DNA of 64,000 nucleotides from Enterococcus lactis (GTDB lineage Bacteria; Bacillota; Bacilli; Lactobacillales; Enterococcaceae). Position numbers and translations under genes: made by a program. Under the pieces are notes generated by a model. The model was not told the DNA's origin and ran no database searches. It saw nothing but the letters and a program-made list of their open reading frames with translations. This document shows positions 39,847 through 50,315 of the stretch, in pieces; positions within the stretch are counted from its first letter, which is position 1, and each line of letters begins with the position of its first letter. The DNA is taken from assembly GCF_015751045.1 (NCBI RefSeq), contig NZ_BNJW01000003.1:62001-126000 (forward strand), read 5' to 3'.

Positions 39847-41295
39847 TTAAAGGAGCGGCGAAATCAGTCTTGCTAATCCTTCTTTCATCTTGATCATCAT
39901 CCCTCGGTTTTCATACACTTCTTTTGTGAGATGCGTCGAAATCTTTGAATCTTCAAAGAATGCTTTTCTTACGCGAGAAGCCATTCGTTCATCATAGATC
40001 AGTGTATTGACTTCAAAATCCAATCTAAATGAGCGAACGTCGATATTAGCTGAACCAACGGAAACGATGCCGCCATCGATAATCATCGTCTTTGCATGGA
40101 TAAATCCATTTTCATATGTTTCGATTCTTGCCCCATACTCGATCAGCTCTGCAGCGAAAGAATACGTTGCCCAGTAAACGAGAAGATGATCTGGTTTGTT
40201 AGGTATTTGGATATGGACTTTTACGCCTGAGAGAAGAGCCAACTTCAATGCCTCATGAATCGATCCATCCGGTATGTAATACGGCGTTTGGATCAATATC
40301 TCCCGTTTGGCTAACGAAATCATTTTCAAATATGTCATTTTGATTTGCTCATGTTCGGTATCTGGTCCGCTTGTCACGATTTGAACAGCCATATCACCTG
40401 TAGAATGAATGGTCGGGAAAAATTCCGGTGAATATCCTACTTCTTTTGTATGCTGAGAATTCCAGTCCATCAAAAAACGGTTTTGCAAGGTGTAAACCGC
40501 TTCTCCATAGATACGCAGATGATTGTCTCGCCAATAACCAAATTTCTTTACCAATCCTAGATATTCGTTTCCAACATTGAACCCACCTGTATATCCGATT
40601 TTCCCATCAATCACTACGATTTTACGATGATTGCGATAATTGATTCGAGGATTGATATACGGAACGAATAGAGGAAAGAAAAATGCGACTTCTCCACCTG
40701 CTTTTTTCAAATTCTGAAAAAAACTAGAAGAAACTTGTGTGGAACCCCATGCATCAAGAAGGACTCTGACTTTTACTCCGCGTCTTGCTGCCTCTGTCAA
40801 TGCCTCTCGAACTTCTTCACCTAATGTATCACTGCGGTAAATATAATATTGGAAATGGATATGGTCTTCTGCCTGTTTGATATCCTCGATCAGCGCATCG
40901 AATTTTTCACGACCATCTGTAAATAAAGTGATTTCATTTTTAGTCGTATAAAGCGTACTTTCAAATACAGTAAGCATATAGATCAATTGTTTCACATCTA
41001 CTTGTCCAGTAGGCGGATGAGGATAAAGTCCTCGCATCAATGCTTGTTTATCTTCTTCGATTTCTAGATTCTTACCGATTTTCCCTTGGATCTTCAAATC
41101 AAAGATTTTCTCTTTGGAAATCCCTCTTCCTAAAAAAATATATAAAATAAATCCTACAACTGGAATGAACATCAAAACGAGCAGCCATGCCCATGTTTGC
41201 GCAGTTTCCTTTCTTTCTCGAAAAACGATAATAAAGGAAAGCAAAATATTCATAATCAAAAGGATCGTAAAAAAATTGTCAACGATAATCTTCAC
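39847..41295 (-). CDS. cls: Cardiolipin synthase
   Basis: A 482-residue membrane enzyme condensing two phosphatidylglycerols into cardiolipin. Two N-terminal helices (about 5-30 and 35-58) are followed by two phospholipase-D domains with HxKx4D motifs: NHRKIVVIDGKIGYTGG (about 220) and IHAKTMIIDGGIVSVGSAN (about 400). Start is GTG at 41295 with GAGGTG five bases upstream. Monocistronic. In enterococci cls changes are associated with daptomycin resistance, as are lia genes; both loci are in this window. Confidence 0.95.
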   Translation of the reverse strand: MKIIVDNFFTILLIMNILLSFIIVFRERKETAQTWAWLLVLMFIPVVGFILYIFLGRGISKEKIFDLKIQGKIGKNLEIEEDKQALMRGLYPHPPTGQVDVKQLIYMLTVFESTLYTTKNEITLFTDGREKFDALIEDIKQAEDHIHFQYYIYRSDTLGEEVREALTEAARRGVKVRVLLDAWGSTQVSSSFFQNLKKAGGEVAFFFPLFVPYINPRINYRNHRKIVVIDGKIGYTGGFNVGNEYLGLVKKFGYWRDNHLRIYGEAVYTLQNRFLMDWNSQHTKEVGYSPEFFPTIHSTGDMAVQIVTSGPDTEHEQIKMTYLKMISLAKREILIQTPYYIPDGSIHEALKLALLSGVKVHIQIPNKPDHLLVYWATYSFAAELIEYGARIETYENGFIHAKTMIIDGGIVSVGSANIDVRSFRLDFEVNTLIYDERMASRVRKAFFEDSKISTHLTKEVYENRGMMIKMKEGLARLISPLL

Positions 41296-41388
41296 GGCTT
41301 CACCTCTTTTTCTACCAACTTAAGAATACCCAAGTTGTTTTTTAAAGTAAAGAGAAAAAAGCCGCCCCATTTACTCCACCTAGCTGAT

Positions 41389-41424
41389 AAAAAAAGAAAG
41401 CTGGAACGAAATCGTCCAACTTTC
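41389..41424 (-). terminator. Terminator after ftsEX
   Basis: Minus strand GAAAGTTGGA, loop, TTCCAGCTTTC, then TTTTTTT. Confidence 0.85.
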
Positions 41425-41446
41425 TGATTATATTTATCTTGTGACA

Positions 41447-42331
41447 CTAGAATTTCAAGAAACGTCTCATAGAGATGATCGAGCCGAGTGAACCAATGAT
41501 CACACCAATACCGACCATCAAAAGATTGATTTTCCAAACGATATTTTCTGGATGGATCAATGAATAATGAGATCGTAATAATGACGGATTGATCAATTGG
41601 TAAAACCATGCGTAACCAAATGTAATGATCAGTATCGGAAGAATGGCACCGATTAAGCCGATCCAACCACCTTCAAGGAAAAATGGCCAGCGGATATATC
41701 CATTTTTTGCTCCTACTAAACGCATGATTTGAATTTCACGCTGTCTAGATAAAATCGTGATCCGAATCGTGTTAGAAATGAGAAACATTGCTACAAACAA
41801 CAGCAATGCCGCCGCAACTAATCCCCATGTTCGAACTGCACCAGCAATTTGGAAAATCCGATCTGAGGAAGGCCCACCGTAATCAGAACGGGAAACATTC
41901 TTCAAATCTGCCGCTTTTTCTGATACTTGTTTTGTATAAGAAGGATCGGTAGCACTTACTACGTATACATCATATAACGGGTTATTATCCCCTTCAAACA
42001 ATTTCCAAGAATCACCCATTTCTTTTTGGATTTTCTTCAATTCCTGTTCTTTGCTTGAAAATTCGACTTTTTTGACATGATCTAAGTCATTTAATTCTTT
42101 TTCTAGTTTTTTCATCTCTTCGTCTTTTGTACCAATGTCTACGAACACAGATACATCCACGTTTCCTTCTATATCTTGTGCTAGTTTGGTTGCGTTCATG
42201 ATGACCGCCATGAACACACCAACTAAAGTCAACGTGATCGTTACCGCACTGACCGAAGCTACTGTCATCCAGCCGTTACGTTTCAAACTCTTGATACTTT
42301 CTAATAAATGGCGGAAAAAGGTTCTAATCAT
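41447..42331 (-). CDS. ftsX: Cell division protein FtsX
   Basis: A 294-residue permease-like protein with four membrane helices and a large extracellular loop (about 45-170), which in Gram-positives activates peptidoglycan hydrolases at the septum. MacB/FtsX-type C-terminal domain with RREIQIMRLVGAKNGYIRWPFFLEGGWIG. Start at 42331 (MIRTFFRHLLES) overlaps the end of ftsE; a start three codons earlier is possible. Works with FtsE. Confidence 0.94.
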   Translation of the reverse strand: MIRTFFRHLLESIKSLKRNGWMTVASVSAVTITLTLVGVFMAVIMNATKLAQDIEGNVDVSVFVDIGTKDEEMKKLEKELNDLDHVKKVEFSSKEQELKKIQKEMGDSWKLFEGDNNPLYDVYVVSATDPSYTKQVSEKAADLKNVSRSDYGGPSSDRIFQIAGAVRTWGLVAAALLLFVAMFLISNTIRITILSRQREIQIMRLVGAKNGYIRWPFFLEGGWIGLIGAILPILIITFGYAWFYQLINPSLLRSHYSLIHPENIVWKINLLMVGIGVIIGSLGSIISMRRFLKF

Positions 42332-43010
42332 CGTATCCATATTCCCCTTCCGCTTGGTCTCGAATAATGCGGCCGTTTTCGATAGCAATTACTCGGTGTC
42401 GAATCGTATTTACGATCGTACTGTTATGTGTAGCCATCACGACAGTTGTTCCTTGTGCATTGATCCGATCTAATAGTTTCATGATTTCCCATGAGTTTTC
42501 CGGATCTAGATTCCCTGTCGGTTCATCCGCGATAAGTACTTTAGGTGTATTTACGATTGCTCGGGCAATAGAAACACGTTGTTGTTCCCCACCAGATAAT
42601 TCGCTAGGAAAGACTCGGACTTTGTGTTTCAAACCAACAAGATCCAGCACTTCCATTACTCGTTTTTTGATATCCCGAGGTTTTCTGCCGATAACTTGCA
42701 TGGCGTACGCAACATTTTCATATACTGTTTTTCTTGGTAATAATTTATAGTCTTGGAATACCACGCCGATTTCTCTGCGTAGATAAGGAACTTCGCGGTT
42801 TTTGATGGCTATTAGATCATGACCTGCGACGTTCAAAGTTCCTTTTGAAGCTTTTTCTTCTCGATACATCAATTTGATGAATGTAGATTTACCAGCTCCA
42901 GACGGACCAACAACATACACAAACTCTCCTTGTTCGATGACAATCGAGAGATTGCGGATAGCAGTGGTACCGTTTGAGTACTTCTTCATTACATCCTTCA
43001 TTTCAATCAT
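42324..43010 (-). CDS. ftsE: Cell division ATP-binding protein FtsE
   Basis: A 228-residue ATPase of the FtsEX complex. Walker A GPSGAGKST, Q-loop VFQDYKLLP, signature LSGGEQQR, Walker B VLIADEPTGNLD, H-loop ATHNSTIV. It overlaps ftsX by eight bases. A single operon follows prfB, separated by about 100 bp, the same neighbourhood (prfB-ftsE-ftsX) as in other Firmicutes. Confidence 0.96.
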   Translation of the reverse strand: MIEMKDVMKKYSNGTTAIRNLSIVIEQGEFVYVVGPSGAGKSTFIKLMYREEKASKGTLNVAGHDLIAIKNREVPYLRREIGVVFQDYKLLPRKTVYENVAYAMQVIGRKPRDIKKRVMEVLDLVGLKHKVRVFPSELSGGEQQRVSIARAIVNTPKVLIADEPTGNLDPENSWEIMKLLDRINAQGTTVVMATHNSTIVNTIRHRVIAIENGRIIRDQAEGEYGYDD

Positions 43011-43114
43011 GGCGTTCTCTCCATATCTTTTTCAGTCTTTAGCTATTATAGCATGGCAATGTTTCAACTTGCTTGCAAAATCTTACAATTTTATTTCAAT
43101 TTAACAAAGGGCTC

Positions 43115-44216
43115 TTATTGCAGATGCATTTTCAAATAGCCGTCAATAAATAAATCAAGATCTCCGTCCATAACAGCTTGGACATTTCCTGTCTCTACGT
43201 TTGTCCGATGGTCTTTTACCATAGAATATGGATGGAAAACATAAGAACGGACCTGTGATCCCCAGCCGATTTCTTTTTGTTCTCCTCTCAGTGCAGCTGC
43301 TTCTTGTTCTTTCTTTTCCACTTCTAATTGGTAAAGCTTAGCTTTCAGCATCCCCATCGCTTGTTCCCGGTTTTTCAATTGTGAACGTTGTGCCTGACTC
43401 GCTACTACTGTTCCTGTAGGCAAGTGAGTGATTCGTACAGCGGATTCTGTCTTATTGATGTGCTGACCACCTGCACCACTTGCCCGATATGTGTCGATCT
43501 TCAAATCATCTGGATTGATTTCTATATCGATCGTTTCATCAAGCTCTGGCATCACATCTACCGAACAAAAAGAAGTATGACGACGTTTTGCTGAGTCAAA
43601 AGGCGAGATACGTACAAGGCGATGAACACCTTTTTCTGATTTCAGATAGCCAAATGCGTTGTGTCCTTTGATCAGTAGGGTCACACTCTTGATTCCTGCT
43701 TCATCGCCTGCTTGATAATCTAGTGTCTCTACTTGATACCCATGCTGCTCTGCCCAGCGTGTATACATGCGTAAAAGCATGCTGCCCCAGTCTTGGGACT
43801 CCGTTCCGCCAGCCCCTGGATGCAATTCGACGATGGCGTTGTTTCGATCATAAGGACCATCTAACAACATAGATAATTCATACGTCTTCATTTTTTCATC
43901 TAGCGCATTGATACGTGTTTCTGCTTCTTCTTGCATTGCTGCATCAGGTTCTTCCTGCAACATCTCCACCATCAATTCGATTTCTTCCAGTTCTTCAGCA
44001 AGAGAATGGAATTGATCATAAGTTTCTTTATTTGCATTGTTTTCACTGATCACTTTTTGAGCAGCTTCGCTATCATCCCAAAAACCAGGTTCAGCCATTT
44101 TTGCTTCTGCTTCCGCAATGTCTTCTTCCAGCTGGTCTAAGTCAAAGAGACCTCCTGAAGCTTGTGACCTTTTCCTGCATTTCTGTCAGGAGATTTCGAA
44201 TTTCGGATATTTCCAT
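43115..44216 (-). CDS. prfB: Peptide chain release factor 2 (programmed +1 frameshift)
   Basis: RF2 releases peptides at UGA and UAA. It is encoded in two frames: the ATG at 44216 starts [20 protein letters not shown]..., 24 codons to an in-frame TGA at 44144-44142. A +1 shift then continues as [12 protein letters not shown]... to 43115, giving about 366 residues, the usual length. The GGQ catalytic motif ([19 protein letters not shown]) and the SPF stop-recognition tripeptide ([14 protein letters not shown]) are present. Annotating only the second frame would lose the N-terminus. Followed by ftsEX. Confidence 0.96.
44141..44156 (-). promoter_or_regulatory. prfB autoregulatory frameshift site
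   Basis: Minus strand AGGAGG, TCT, CTT, TGA, C: an internal Shine-Dalgarno-like AGGAGG three bases before the CTT-TGA slip site, the classic RF2 arrangement. Low RF2 slows termination at TGA and favours the +1 shift onto GAC. Confidence 0.95.
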
Positions 44217-44288
44217 GTTTTTTTCCTTCTTTCACTATACTTTTTTTATTATATCTAGTCTAACAGAATCGTCAAATAACAGAAAGAA

Positions 44289-44325
44289 GGTGAGACAAAT
44301 TCTTTAAAAAAGAATTTGTCTCACC
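44289..44325 (-). terminator. Terminator after secA
   Basis: GGTGAGACAAATTCTT ... AAGAATTTGTCTCACC, a 16-bp perfect stem with a T-rich but interrupted tail (TTCTTTC). The GAGACAA core resembles the terminator modules of EFAR-like elements, but no other EFAR border is present. Confidence 0.75.
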
Positions 44326-44342
44326 AATCCTGCTGTCAGAAA

Positions 44343-46877
44343 TTAGTTTGCATCTTTTCCGTGACAGTTCTTATATTTTTTCCCGCTTCCACAAGGACAA
44401 GGATCATTTCTACCAACCTTGTTCACATGGATTGGTTGTTTTTTCGCGCTAGTATTACTGTTTTCTTTGGCATCTCCATCTTCTGAGTGAGAAGCTGTTC
44501 CTTGAGAAACTTGCTCACGTTGTACGTTTTGACGGATCTCAGCTTTCATGAAGATACGAGTGACTTCATATTCAATGGCACCTACCATATCTTCGAACAT
44601 CTTATAACCTTCTGTTTGGTATTCGACTAATGGATTGTTTTGACCATAGGCACGCAAGCCGATTGACTGACGTAATTGGTCCATTGCATCAATATGATCT
44701 GTCCATTTAGAGTCCACGACACGTAAGATCACGACTTTTTCAAATTCAAGCAGTTGCTCTGGTCCGTTCAATTGAGCTGCTTTGGTATTGAATACTTCTT
44801 GTGCTCGTTCGTTTAGATATTCTTTGATTTCTTGAGAGGTTTTTCCTTCGATATCTGTAAGGGAAATACTGTCTTCATGGACAAGCGTGCTGCCAGCAAA
44901 ATCGACGATACTTTCCAAATTCCAATTTTCTTTTTCTAATTGCGTATGCGCATCTACCACACGACTGATTGTCCGTTTGACCATATTCATCAGTGGTTTA
45001 GATAAGCTTTTTTCTTCCATGATCACTTCTTGACGCTGTTTATAGATTACTTCACGTTGCTCACGCATCACGTCATCGTATTGCAAGACGTTCTTACGTG
45101 TGTCGTAGTTGTTTCCTTCTACGCGTTTTTGTGCAGCTTCTACTTGTTTCGTCAGCATCTTGCTTTGGATCACAGCATCTTCGTCACCGATCTTCATTCG
45201 ATCTAAGAAAGCTTTGATTCGTTCTGAACCGAATCGTTTCATCAAATCATCTTCTAAAGACAAGTAGAATTGTGACATACCAGGGTCTCCTTGACGTCCT
45301 GCACGTCCTCGAAGCTGGTTATCGATACGACGAGATTCATGTCGTTCTGTCCCGATAACTGCTAGGCCACCAAGTTCTCTTACGCCAAGCCCTAGCTTGA
45401 TATCTGTTCCCCGACCAGCCATGTTGGTAGCAATCGTCACTGCACCTTTTTGACCCGCATTCATGATGATTTCTGCTTCTTTAAAGTGATTTTTCGCATT
45501 CAGTACTTCATGAGGAATACGTTCTTGATTCAGCATATCTGATAATAACTCAGATGTTTCAACTGCAACAGTTCCGACTAAGACAGGCTGTCCTTTGCGG
45601 TAGCGATCTTTGATATCTTGTACGACAGCATGGAACTTGCTTTGTAATGTTGGGTAAAGCAAATCTGGTCGATCGTCACGGATGACCGGACGGTTTGTCG
45701 GAATCTGGTATACTTGAATATTATAAATCTCTCTGAACTCTTCTTCTTCTGTCTTAGCTGTACCAGTCATCCCCGCAAGTTTCTTGTACATACGGAAATA
45801 GTTCTGGAAAGTGATCGTCGCCATCGTTTTCGTTTCGTCTTCGATCTCTACGCCTTCTTTAGCTTCGATAGCTTGATGAAGACCATCTGAATAACGGCGT
45901 CCATCCATGATCCGACCCGTAAATTGGTCAACAATCAATACTTTTCCATCTTGAACAACATAATCGATGTCTAAAAGCATGATGTAGTTGGCTCTCAATG
46001 CTTGATCCAAGTGATGGGTCAATGCAGTATTTTCAATGTCATATAAGTTGTCCAAACCGAATGTTTCTTCAGCTTTTTCGATCCCTGCTTCAGTTAAACT
46101 GATTGTTTTTGATTGTATATCGATTTTATAATCTTCTTCTTCTTTCAAACGTTTCACGAAGTTGTCTGCTCTTGTATATAAAGCTGTTGATTTTTCTGCT
46201 TGCCCTGAAATGATCAGCGGCGTTCTCGCTTCATCAATCAAGATCGAGTCAACTTCATCGACAATGGCATAATTCAGCGGACGTTGTACCATTTGATGAC
46301 GGTAAACGACCATGTTGTCTCTCAAATAGTCAAATCCTAATTCATTATTCGTGCTATAAGTGATATCGCAATTATAAGCCTCGCGTTTTTCATCCGAAGA
46401 TTTTGAGTTGATATTCAACCCAACTGTCAATCCTAAGAAATTATAAAGCTCGCCCATTTCCGTCGAGTCACGGGTTGCTAAATATTCATTGACGGTAACT
46501 ACGTGGACCCCTTCGCCAGTCAACGCATTCAGATACACCGGCATCGTTGCAGTCAAGGTTTTACCTTCACCAGTACGCATTTCAGGGATATTCCCATCGT
46601 GAAGCACGATCCCACCCATTAATTGTACGTGGTATGGATATAACCCCAATACACGTTTTGCTGCTTCCCGAACGACTGCAAAAGCTTCCGGAAGTAATTG
46701 ATCTAATGTTTCTCCTTTTTGGTATCTGCTCTTGAATTCAGCAGTTTTTGCTTGTAATTGTTCATCAGTTAATGCTGCCATTTGGTCAGCGTATGATTCA
46801 ACTTTTTTTGCAATGCTATCTAAACGTTTTAGTTCTTTCTTATCATTTTCGATAAGTGAACGAATCAAATTGGCCAT
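44343..46877 (-). CDS. secA: Preprotein translocase ATPase SecA
   Basis: An 844-residue motor that pushes preproteins through SecYEG. Walker [15 protein letters not shown] (about 100), DEAD-box [20 protein letters not shown], second helicase domain with [13 protein letters not shown] and [12 protein letters not shown], and a C-terminal zinc and SecB-type tail [13 protein letters not shown]. Length is typical of Firmicutes SecA1. Monocistronic between prfB and hpf. Confidence 0.98.
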   Translation of the reverse strand: MANLIRSLIENDKKELKRLDSIAKKVESYADQMAALTDEQLQAKTAEFKSRYQKGETLDQLLPEAFAVVREAAKRVLGLYPYHVQLMGGIVLHDGNIPEMRTGEGKTLTATMPVYLNALTGEGVHVVTVNEYLATRDSTEMGELYNFLGLTVGLNINSKSSDEKREAYNCDITYSTNNELGFDYLRDNMVVYRHQMVQRPLNYAIVDEVDSILIDEARTPLIISGQAEKSTALYTRADNFVKRLKEEEDYKIDIQSKTISLTEAGIEKAEETFGLDNLYDIENTALTHHLDQALRANYIMLLDIDYVVQDGKVLIVDQFTGRIMDGRRYSDGLHQAIEAKEGVEIEDETKTMATITFQNYFRMYKKLAGMTGTAKTEEEEFREIYNIQVYQIPTNRPVIRDDRPDLLYPTLQSKFHAVVQDIKDRYRKGQPVLVGTVAVETSELLSDMLNQERIPHEVLNAKNHFKEAEIIMNAGQKGAVTIATNMAGRGTDIKLGLGVRELGGLAVIGTERHESRRIDNQLRGRAGRQGDPGMSQFYLSLEDDLMKRFGSERIKAFLDRMKIGDEDAVIQSKMLTKQVEAAQKRVEGNNYDTRKNVLQYDDVMREQREVIYKQRQEVIMEEKSLSKPLMNMVKRTISRVVDAHTQLEKENWNLESIVDFAGSTLVHEDSISLTDIEGKTSQEIKEYLNERAQEVFNTKAAQLNGPEQLLEFEKVVILRVVDSKWTDHIDAMDQLRQSIGLRAYGQNNPLVEYQTEGYKMFEDMVGAIEYEVTRIFMKAEIRQNVQREQVSQGTASHSEDGDAKENSNTSAKKQPIHVNKVGRNDPCPCGSGKKYKNCHGKDAN

Positions 46878-47035
46878 GCGTTGTGTAATCTCCTTTTCCT
46901 TCTGTGTATTATCCAGACTATGTAGACTCTACTTTTTATTTTATCATTAGTTATAGATAATTGAAATATCTTAATCGTATTAAAGTAAGAACTTCATAAT
47001 TTATTCATATTTTAACTAAAAAAGAGACGAACTCA

Positions 47036-47076
47036 AAAAAACTTGCGGCAGCTATTGACAGCTGCTGCAAGTTTTT
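47036..47076 (-). terminator. Terminator after hpf
   Basis: AAAAACTTGC-GGCAGCT, six-base loop, AGCTGC-TGCAAGTTTTT: a long stem, T-rich on both strands. Confidence 0.88.
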
Positions 47077-47098
47077 GATGTTATTTAAGTATGGATGA

Positions 47099-47650
47099 TC
47101 AGTCTGTTTCGATCAATCCGTATTTTCCATCTTTTCGGCGGTAAACGATACTTGTACCATTTGTTTCTGCATCTTCAAAAATAAAGAAGTTATGTCCCAG
47201 CATGTTCATTTGTAAGACTGCTTCTTCACTGTCCATTGGTTTCAATGAAAGGCGTTTTGTACGTACGATATCTAATTCAGAATCGTTTTCGTTTTCTTCC
47301 TCTCCATTGAATAAAACAGCAGCATCTGCAGTATTCATGCCCGTTTCACGGGATTTACGATTGATTTTTGTTTTGAATTTGCGGATTTGGCGTTCCAATT
47401 TGTCAACAACCAAATCGATACTTGCGTATAGATCTGGAGAAGTTTCTTCGGCACGTAATACAAGATAAGGTAATGGGATCGTTACTTCCACTTTTGCTGT
47501 TTTTTCTGTATAAACTTTTAAGTTCACATGCGCCGTAGCATCGGGTGCGTCACTGAAATAGCGTTCTAGTTTGCCTACTTTTTTCTCAACGTAGTCGCGA
47601 ATCGCTTCAGTTACTTCGATATTTTCGCCGCGTACATTATATCTAAACAT
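47099..47650 (-). CDS. hpf: Ribosome hibernation promoting factor, long form
   Basis: A 183-residue protein that pairs 70S ribosomes into inactive 100S dimers in stationary phase. The N-terminal HPF/YfiA domain (about 1-100: [31 protein letters not shown]) is followed by a linker and the C-terminal dimerisation domain (about 125-183: [30 protein letters not shown]). Long-form HPF is typical of Firmicutes and so this gene alone suffices for dimerisation. Located between comFC and secA, the standard order. Confidence 0.96.
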   Translation of the reverse strand: MFRYNVRGENIEVTEAIRDYVEKKVGKLERYFSDAPDATAHVNLKVYTEKTAKVEVTIPLPYLVLRAEETSPDLYASIDLVVDKLERQIRKFKTKINRKSRETGMNTADAAVLFNGEEENENDSELDIVRTKRLSLKPMDSEEAVLQMNMLGHNFFIFEDAETNGTSIVYRRKDGKYGLIETD

Positions 47651-47777
47651 AAAAATTACCCCTTTCGTCTACCACAATCAAGAAGGAGAAGGACCACTCT
47701 TTCCCTCTTCTTAATTCTATTATATCGAACTCTAAGTTATTTGCAAATTAAATCGCTATCAAATTTCCACATCTGAT

Positions 47778-48497
47778 TCATCTTGCCAAAGAAATGGTTC
47801 GGATGATTTTTGGCTGTGCGGTCTGCAAGCAATCTGCTGCATGAAAAAGTGTCTGACCTGTTGTATAGACATCGTCAATAATCAATATTTTTTTATGTTG
47901 TATCTTAGAAAGAGGTACAGCAAGCTCAAAAGGCTGAGGCATCTCCAATCTTTCCTTTCGCGTGTTTTTTGCTTGAGCAAGCAGATGTTGCTCTCTTTTG
48001 AGCAGCATCTGAAAAGGAATTTTTGCTGCTTTCAACATCTCGCTTACTTGATTGAATCCTCTTTCTAGCCACCTTTTTTCAGATAAAGGTATTGGACAAT
48101 AAATATATGCCGGGTAATCTTTTTTTATCTGAGTCCATTTATATGCAAAAGTCCCTGCTAATCGGATGTCTCCCATAAACTTGTACCGATTGATCCAAGC
48201 CTGCATTTTTTCATCGTACGTAAAAAAGGCGCGGTGTTGAAAATCATATGCAGGATATTTCTTCTTCCATTCTTGACAGTCGTTGCAGAAAACGAAACTA
48301 GTCTTTGCTTTCTTTTTCGTCTCCTCGTATGTCAAATGGATTGGTTTTTGACAACCTGCACAACCTTTTGCTTCCAATAAATGGAATTGTGCGCGGCAAA
48401 CTGAACAGGTCTGAGGAAGTCTATATTTCGACACACCGATGATCTCGCTGAATGTTAAATTTTGGATGATGTCTTTACTGCAGCAACTACATCTCAC
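47778..48497 (-). CDS. comFC: ComF-family protein ComFC
   Basis: A 239-residue protein with an N-terminal zinc ribbon (RCSCCSKD, and later CSVCRAQF, CAGCQKP, CNDC) and a C-terminal phosphoribosyltransferase-like domain ending with ILIIDDVYTTGQTLFHAADCL, the PRPP-binding motif. ComFC is needed for DNA uptake in competent relatives. The start is GTG at 48497 and overlaps the comFA stop as GTGA, so both are made together. The genes look intact, although natural competence is not established in enterococci. Confidence 0.92.
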   Translation of the reverse strand: MRCSCCSKDIIQNLTFSEIIGVSKYRLPQTCSVCRAQFHLLEAKGCAGCQKPIHLTYEETKKKAKTSFVFCNDCQEWKKKYPAYDFQHRAFFTYDEKMQAWINRYKFMGDIRLAGTFAYKWTQIKKDYPAYIYCPIPLSEKRWLERGFNQVSEMLKAAKIPFQMLLKREQHLLAQAKNTRKERLEMPQPFELAVPLSKIQHKKILIIDDVYTTGQTLFHAADCLQTAQPKIIRTISLAR

Positions 48498-49807
48498 AGC
48501 ATCTTCTTCCCTTCTTCGTTCATTTCTTTGATTTCCTGACAGGCTTTTCGAATAGCTGAAGTTTTTTCTTCATAGAAAAAATAGACTCGACTGTTCGTAT
48601 AAGGACCTTTACGATCGGCTCTTCCTGCGATTTGCACCAAAGAGGATTTAGTAAAAACTGGATGATCTGCTCCTAAAACGATGACAGAGATTCTTTCAAA
48701 TGTGACTCCTCGTTCTAGGATCATCGTGGTTAACAGTATCTCGTATGTTGCTTCTCGCATTTTCTGAACTTTCTTTGCCCGTTGATCGTCTTGTGAAGAA
48801 ACATCTGTTATCTCATATTCTGGAAAAGCTTCTTGCAGTGTGACTTTTAAACGATGCATCATCGTAATACTTGGACAAAATAAAAGGATATGGTTTTCTT
48901 TGATTAGTTGCTGAATGATCCGCACCAAAGAGTTGATTTTCTTTTTGTTCCCACATTTTTGTCGCCAATTATTCATGAAAACAAGTACGGGTTCAGGAAG
49001 CAAGCGCCGATGAAAGCGCAAGGCAAGTTTGTGGATCTCAAATGTCTGCTTGATTTCCTTTAGTAACTTTTCCTCAGGCGTGGCGCTTAAGTAGATGAAT
49101 CGACCGTCTGATTTGATTGCTGTTTGCACAGCGTGAGCTAGCCCAGCATCCCCGCTATAAGGAAAAGCATCAATCTCATCAATTACTAATAAGTCAAAGG
49201 ATCGATAAAAACGATATAGTTGATGAATCGTACAGATAACAAAAGAACTAAAGGTATAAGCTGTTGTTGTATTCCCATGGAGTAACATGATTGTTTCTTC
49301 TGGAAAAACAGGACGATAACGTAAAAACAATTCATTACAAACGTCGATTCGCGGTGTACAAATGGCTACTCTTCCTCCAGCTTTTAACGTTTTCACTAAA
49401 ATCGGATAAAGCATTTCTGTTTTTCCTGCACCTGTTACTGCCCAAATAAGATGGTGTCTTTTTTCTGAATGATAAAGTATCCTATCTGCGATTTCCGTTT
49501 GTTTTTCAGTAAGCTGTCCTGTCCAAGAAAAGACGACTTCTCGAGATTCTGCTTTTGGCTGATCAAATAAATATAACTCTTGTTGACTGTCGCATCGCCC
49601 TAAAGACAGGCAATGTATGCAAAAATAGCCATAGTCTGCAAGCTGTCCCTCAAAGAAAGGCTTTTTCACTCCACAACGATGACAAAGAATCCTGTTACCT
49701 AAACGTTCTACTGCTGCGATCTTCTCATAATTTGGTAAGTTTCCCTCCTCACAATCCATTGCTTCAATCTCTCTCGTAAGAAGCCTTCTGCCCCAAAAAT
49801 GATTCAT
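48494..49807 (-). CDS. comFA: DNA uptake helicase ComFA
   Basis: A 437-residue ATP-dependent translocase of the competence machinery. N-terminal zinc finger (LCHRCG ... YFCIHCLSLGRC), Walker A AVTGAGKTEM (about 123-131), DEAD-like LLVIDEIDAFPY, SATPEE motif III and QIAGRADRKG motif VI. All helicase motifs are intact. The ribosome binding site before the ATG is poor (GGGCGAATGAT), suggesting low expression. Operon with comFC. Confidence 0.92.
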   Translation of the reverse strand: MNHFWGRRLLTREIEAMDCEEGNLPNYEKIAAVERLGNRILCHRCGVKKPFFEGQLADYGYFCIHCLSLGRCDSQQELYLFDQPKAESREVVFSWTGQLTEKQTEIADRILYHSEKRHHLIWAVTGAGKTEMLYPILVKTLKAGGRVAICTPRIDVCNELFLRYRPVFPEETIMLLHGNTTTAYTFSSFVICTIHQLYRFYRSFDLLVIDEIDAFPYSGDAGLAHAVQTAIKSDGRFIYLSATPEEKLLKEIKQTFEIHKLALRFHRRLLPEPVLVFMNNWRQKCGNKKKINSLVRIIQQLIKENHILLFCPSITMMHRLKVTLQEAFPEYEITDVSSQDDQRAKKVQKMREATYEILLTTMILERGVTFERISVIVLGADHPVFTKSSLVQIAGRADRKGPYTNSRVYFFYEEKTSAIRKACQEIKEMNEEGKKML

Positions 49808-49830
49808 ATCATTCGCCCTAAAAAAATATA

Positions 49831-49868
49831 CGAAAAAACAAGCAATCTTTTTTTTGATTGCTTGTTTG
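49831..49868. terminator. Bidirectional terminator between EIIB gene and comFA
   Basis: AAAAAACAAGCAATC, eight-base loop, GATTGCTTGTTT; on the minus strand it is followed by TTTTTTCG. Ends the EIIB transcript upstream of comFA. Confidence 0.85.
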
Positions 49869-49887
49869 ATAGTTCTATATAATCTAT

Positions 49888-50208
49888 TTATTCACCAATC
49901 AATGTAATTGCTTGGTCTAATACTTTTTCGCCATTCATCATTCCATAATCAGCCATATTGATGACGTCTAAAGGAATGCCTTTTGGTTCCAGACGTTTTT
50001 CAAAATCAGCTTTCATAAAGCGAACTTGAGGTCCTAATAACAGTACATCTACATCTTTATTTGCAAGATTATTATCTGCATCAGAAGCTGACACAGCGAA
50101 AATATCAGAATCGATTCCTTTTGCTTCCGCAGCTTTTTGCATTTTTGTTACTAGCAAACTTGTGCTCATACCAGCCGAACATACAAGCATGATTGTTTTT
50201 TTAGCCAT
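49888..50208 (-). CDS. Orphan PTS EIIB component, lactose/cellobiose family
   Basis: A 106-residue cytoplasmic phosphotransfer protein. The phosphocysteine loop is IMLVCSAGMSTSLLVTKM, with C10. Length is normal for a free-standing EIIB of the cellobiose type. No EIIC or EIIA gene is adjacent: it stands alone between a consensus promoter and a terminator. It must work with permease components encoded elsewhere or have a regulatory role. Its promoter has a cre site over the -35, so CcpA control is likely. RBS AGGAG precedes the ATG. Confidence 0.92.
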   Translation of the reverse strand: MAKKTIMLVCSAGMSTSLLVTKMQKAAEAKGIDSDIFAVSASDADNNLANKDVDVLLLGPQVRFMKADFEKRLEPKGIPLDVINMADYGMMNGEKVLDQAITLIGE

Positions 50209-50236
50209 ACTTTTCTCTCCTTTTTAAAACAGACTA

Positions 50237-50302
50237 CGCAAACGTTTTCTTAGCGTTTGTTACTCTATTATATAAAAAGAAAGAAATTTGTCAACGTTTT
50301 CT
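50237..50302 (-). promoter_or_regulatory. EIIB promoter with two cre sites
   Basis: TTGACA (50294-50289), 16-bp spacer, TATAAT (50272-50267). AGAAAACGTTGACA (50302-50289) matches the cre consensus at 13 of 14 and covers the -35. A second, weaker cre-like AGAAAACGTTTGCG (50250-50237, 11 of 14) lies just downstream of the start point. The first site is almost identical to that of the licT promoter. Confidence 0.85.
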
Positions 50303-50315
50303 AAACACGGTTTAT

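Noticed and set aside
43115-44098. prfB as a pseudogene because of the in-frame TGA
   Set aside because: The TGA is in the standard autoregulatory frameshift context with AGGAGG and CTTTGAC.
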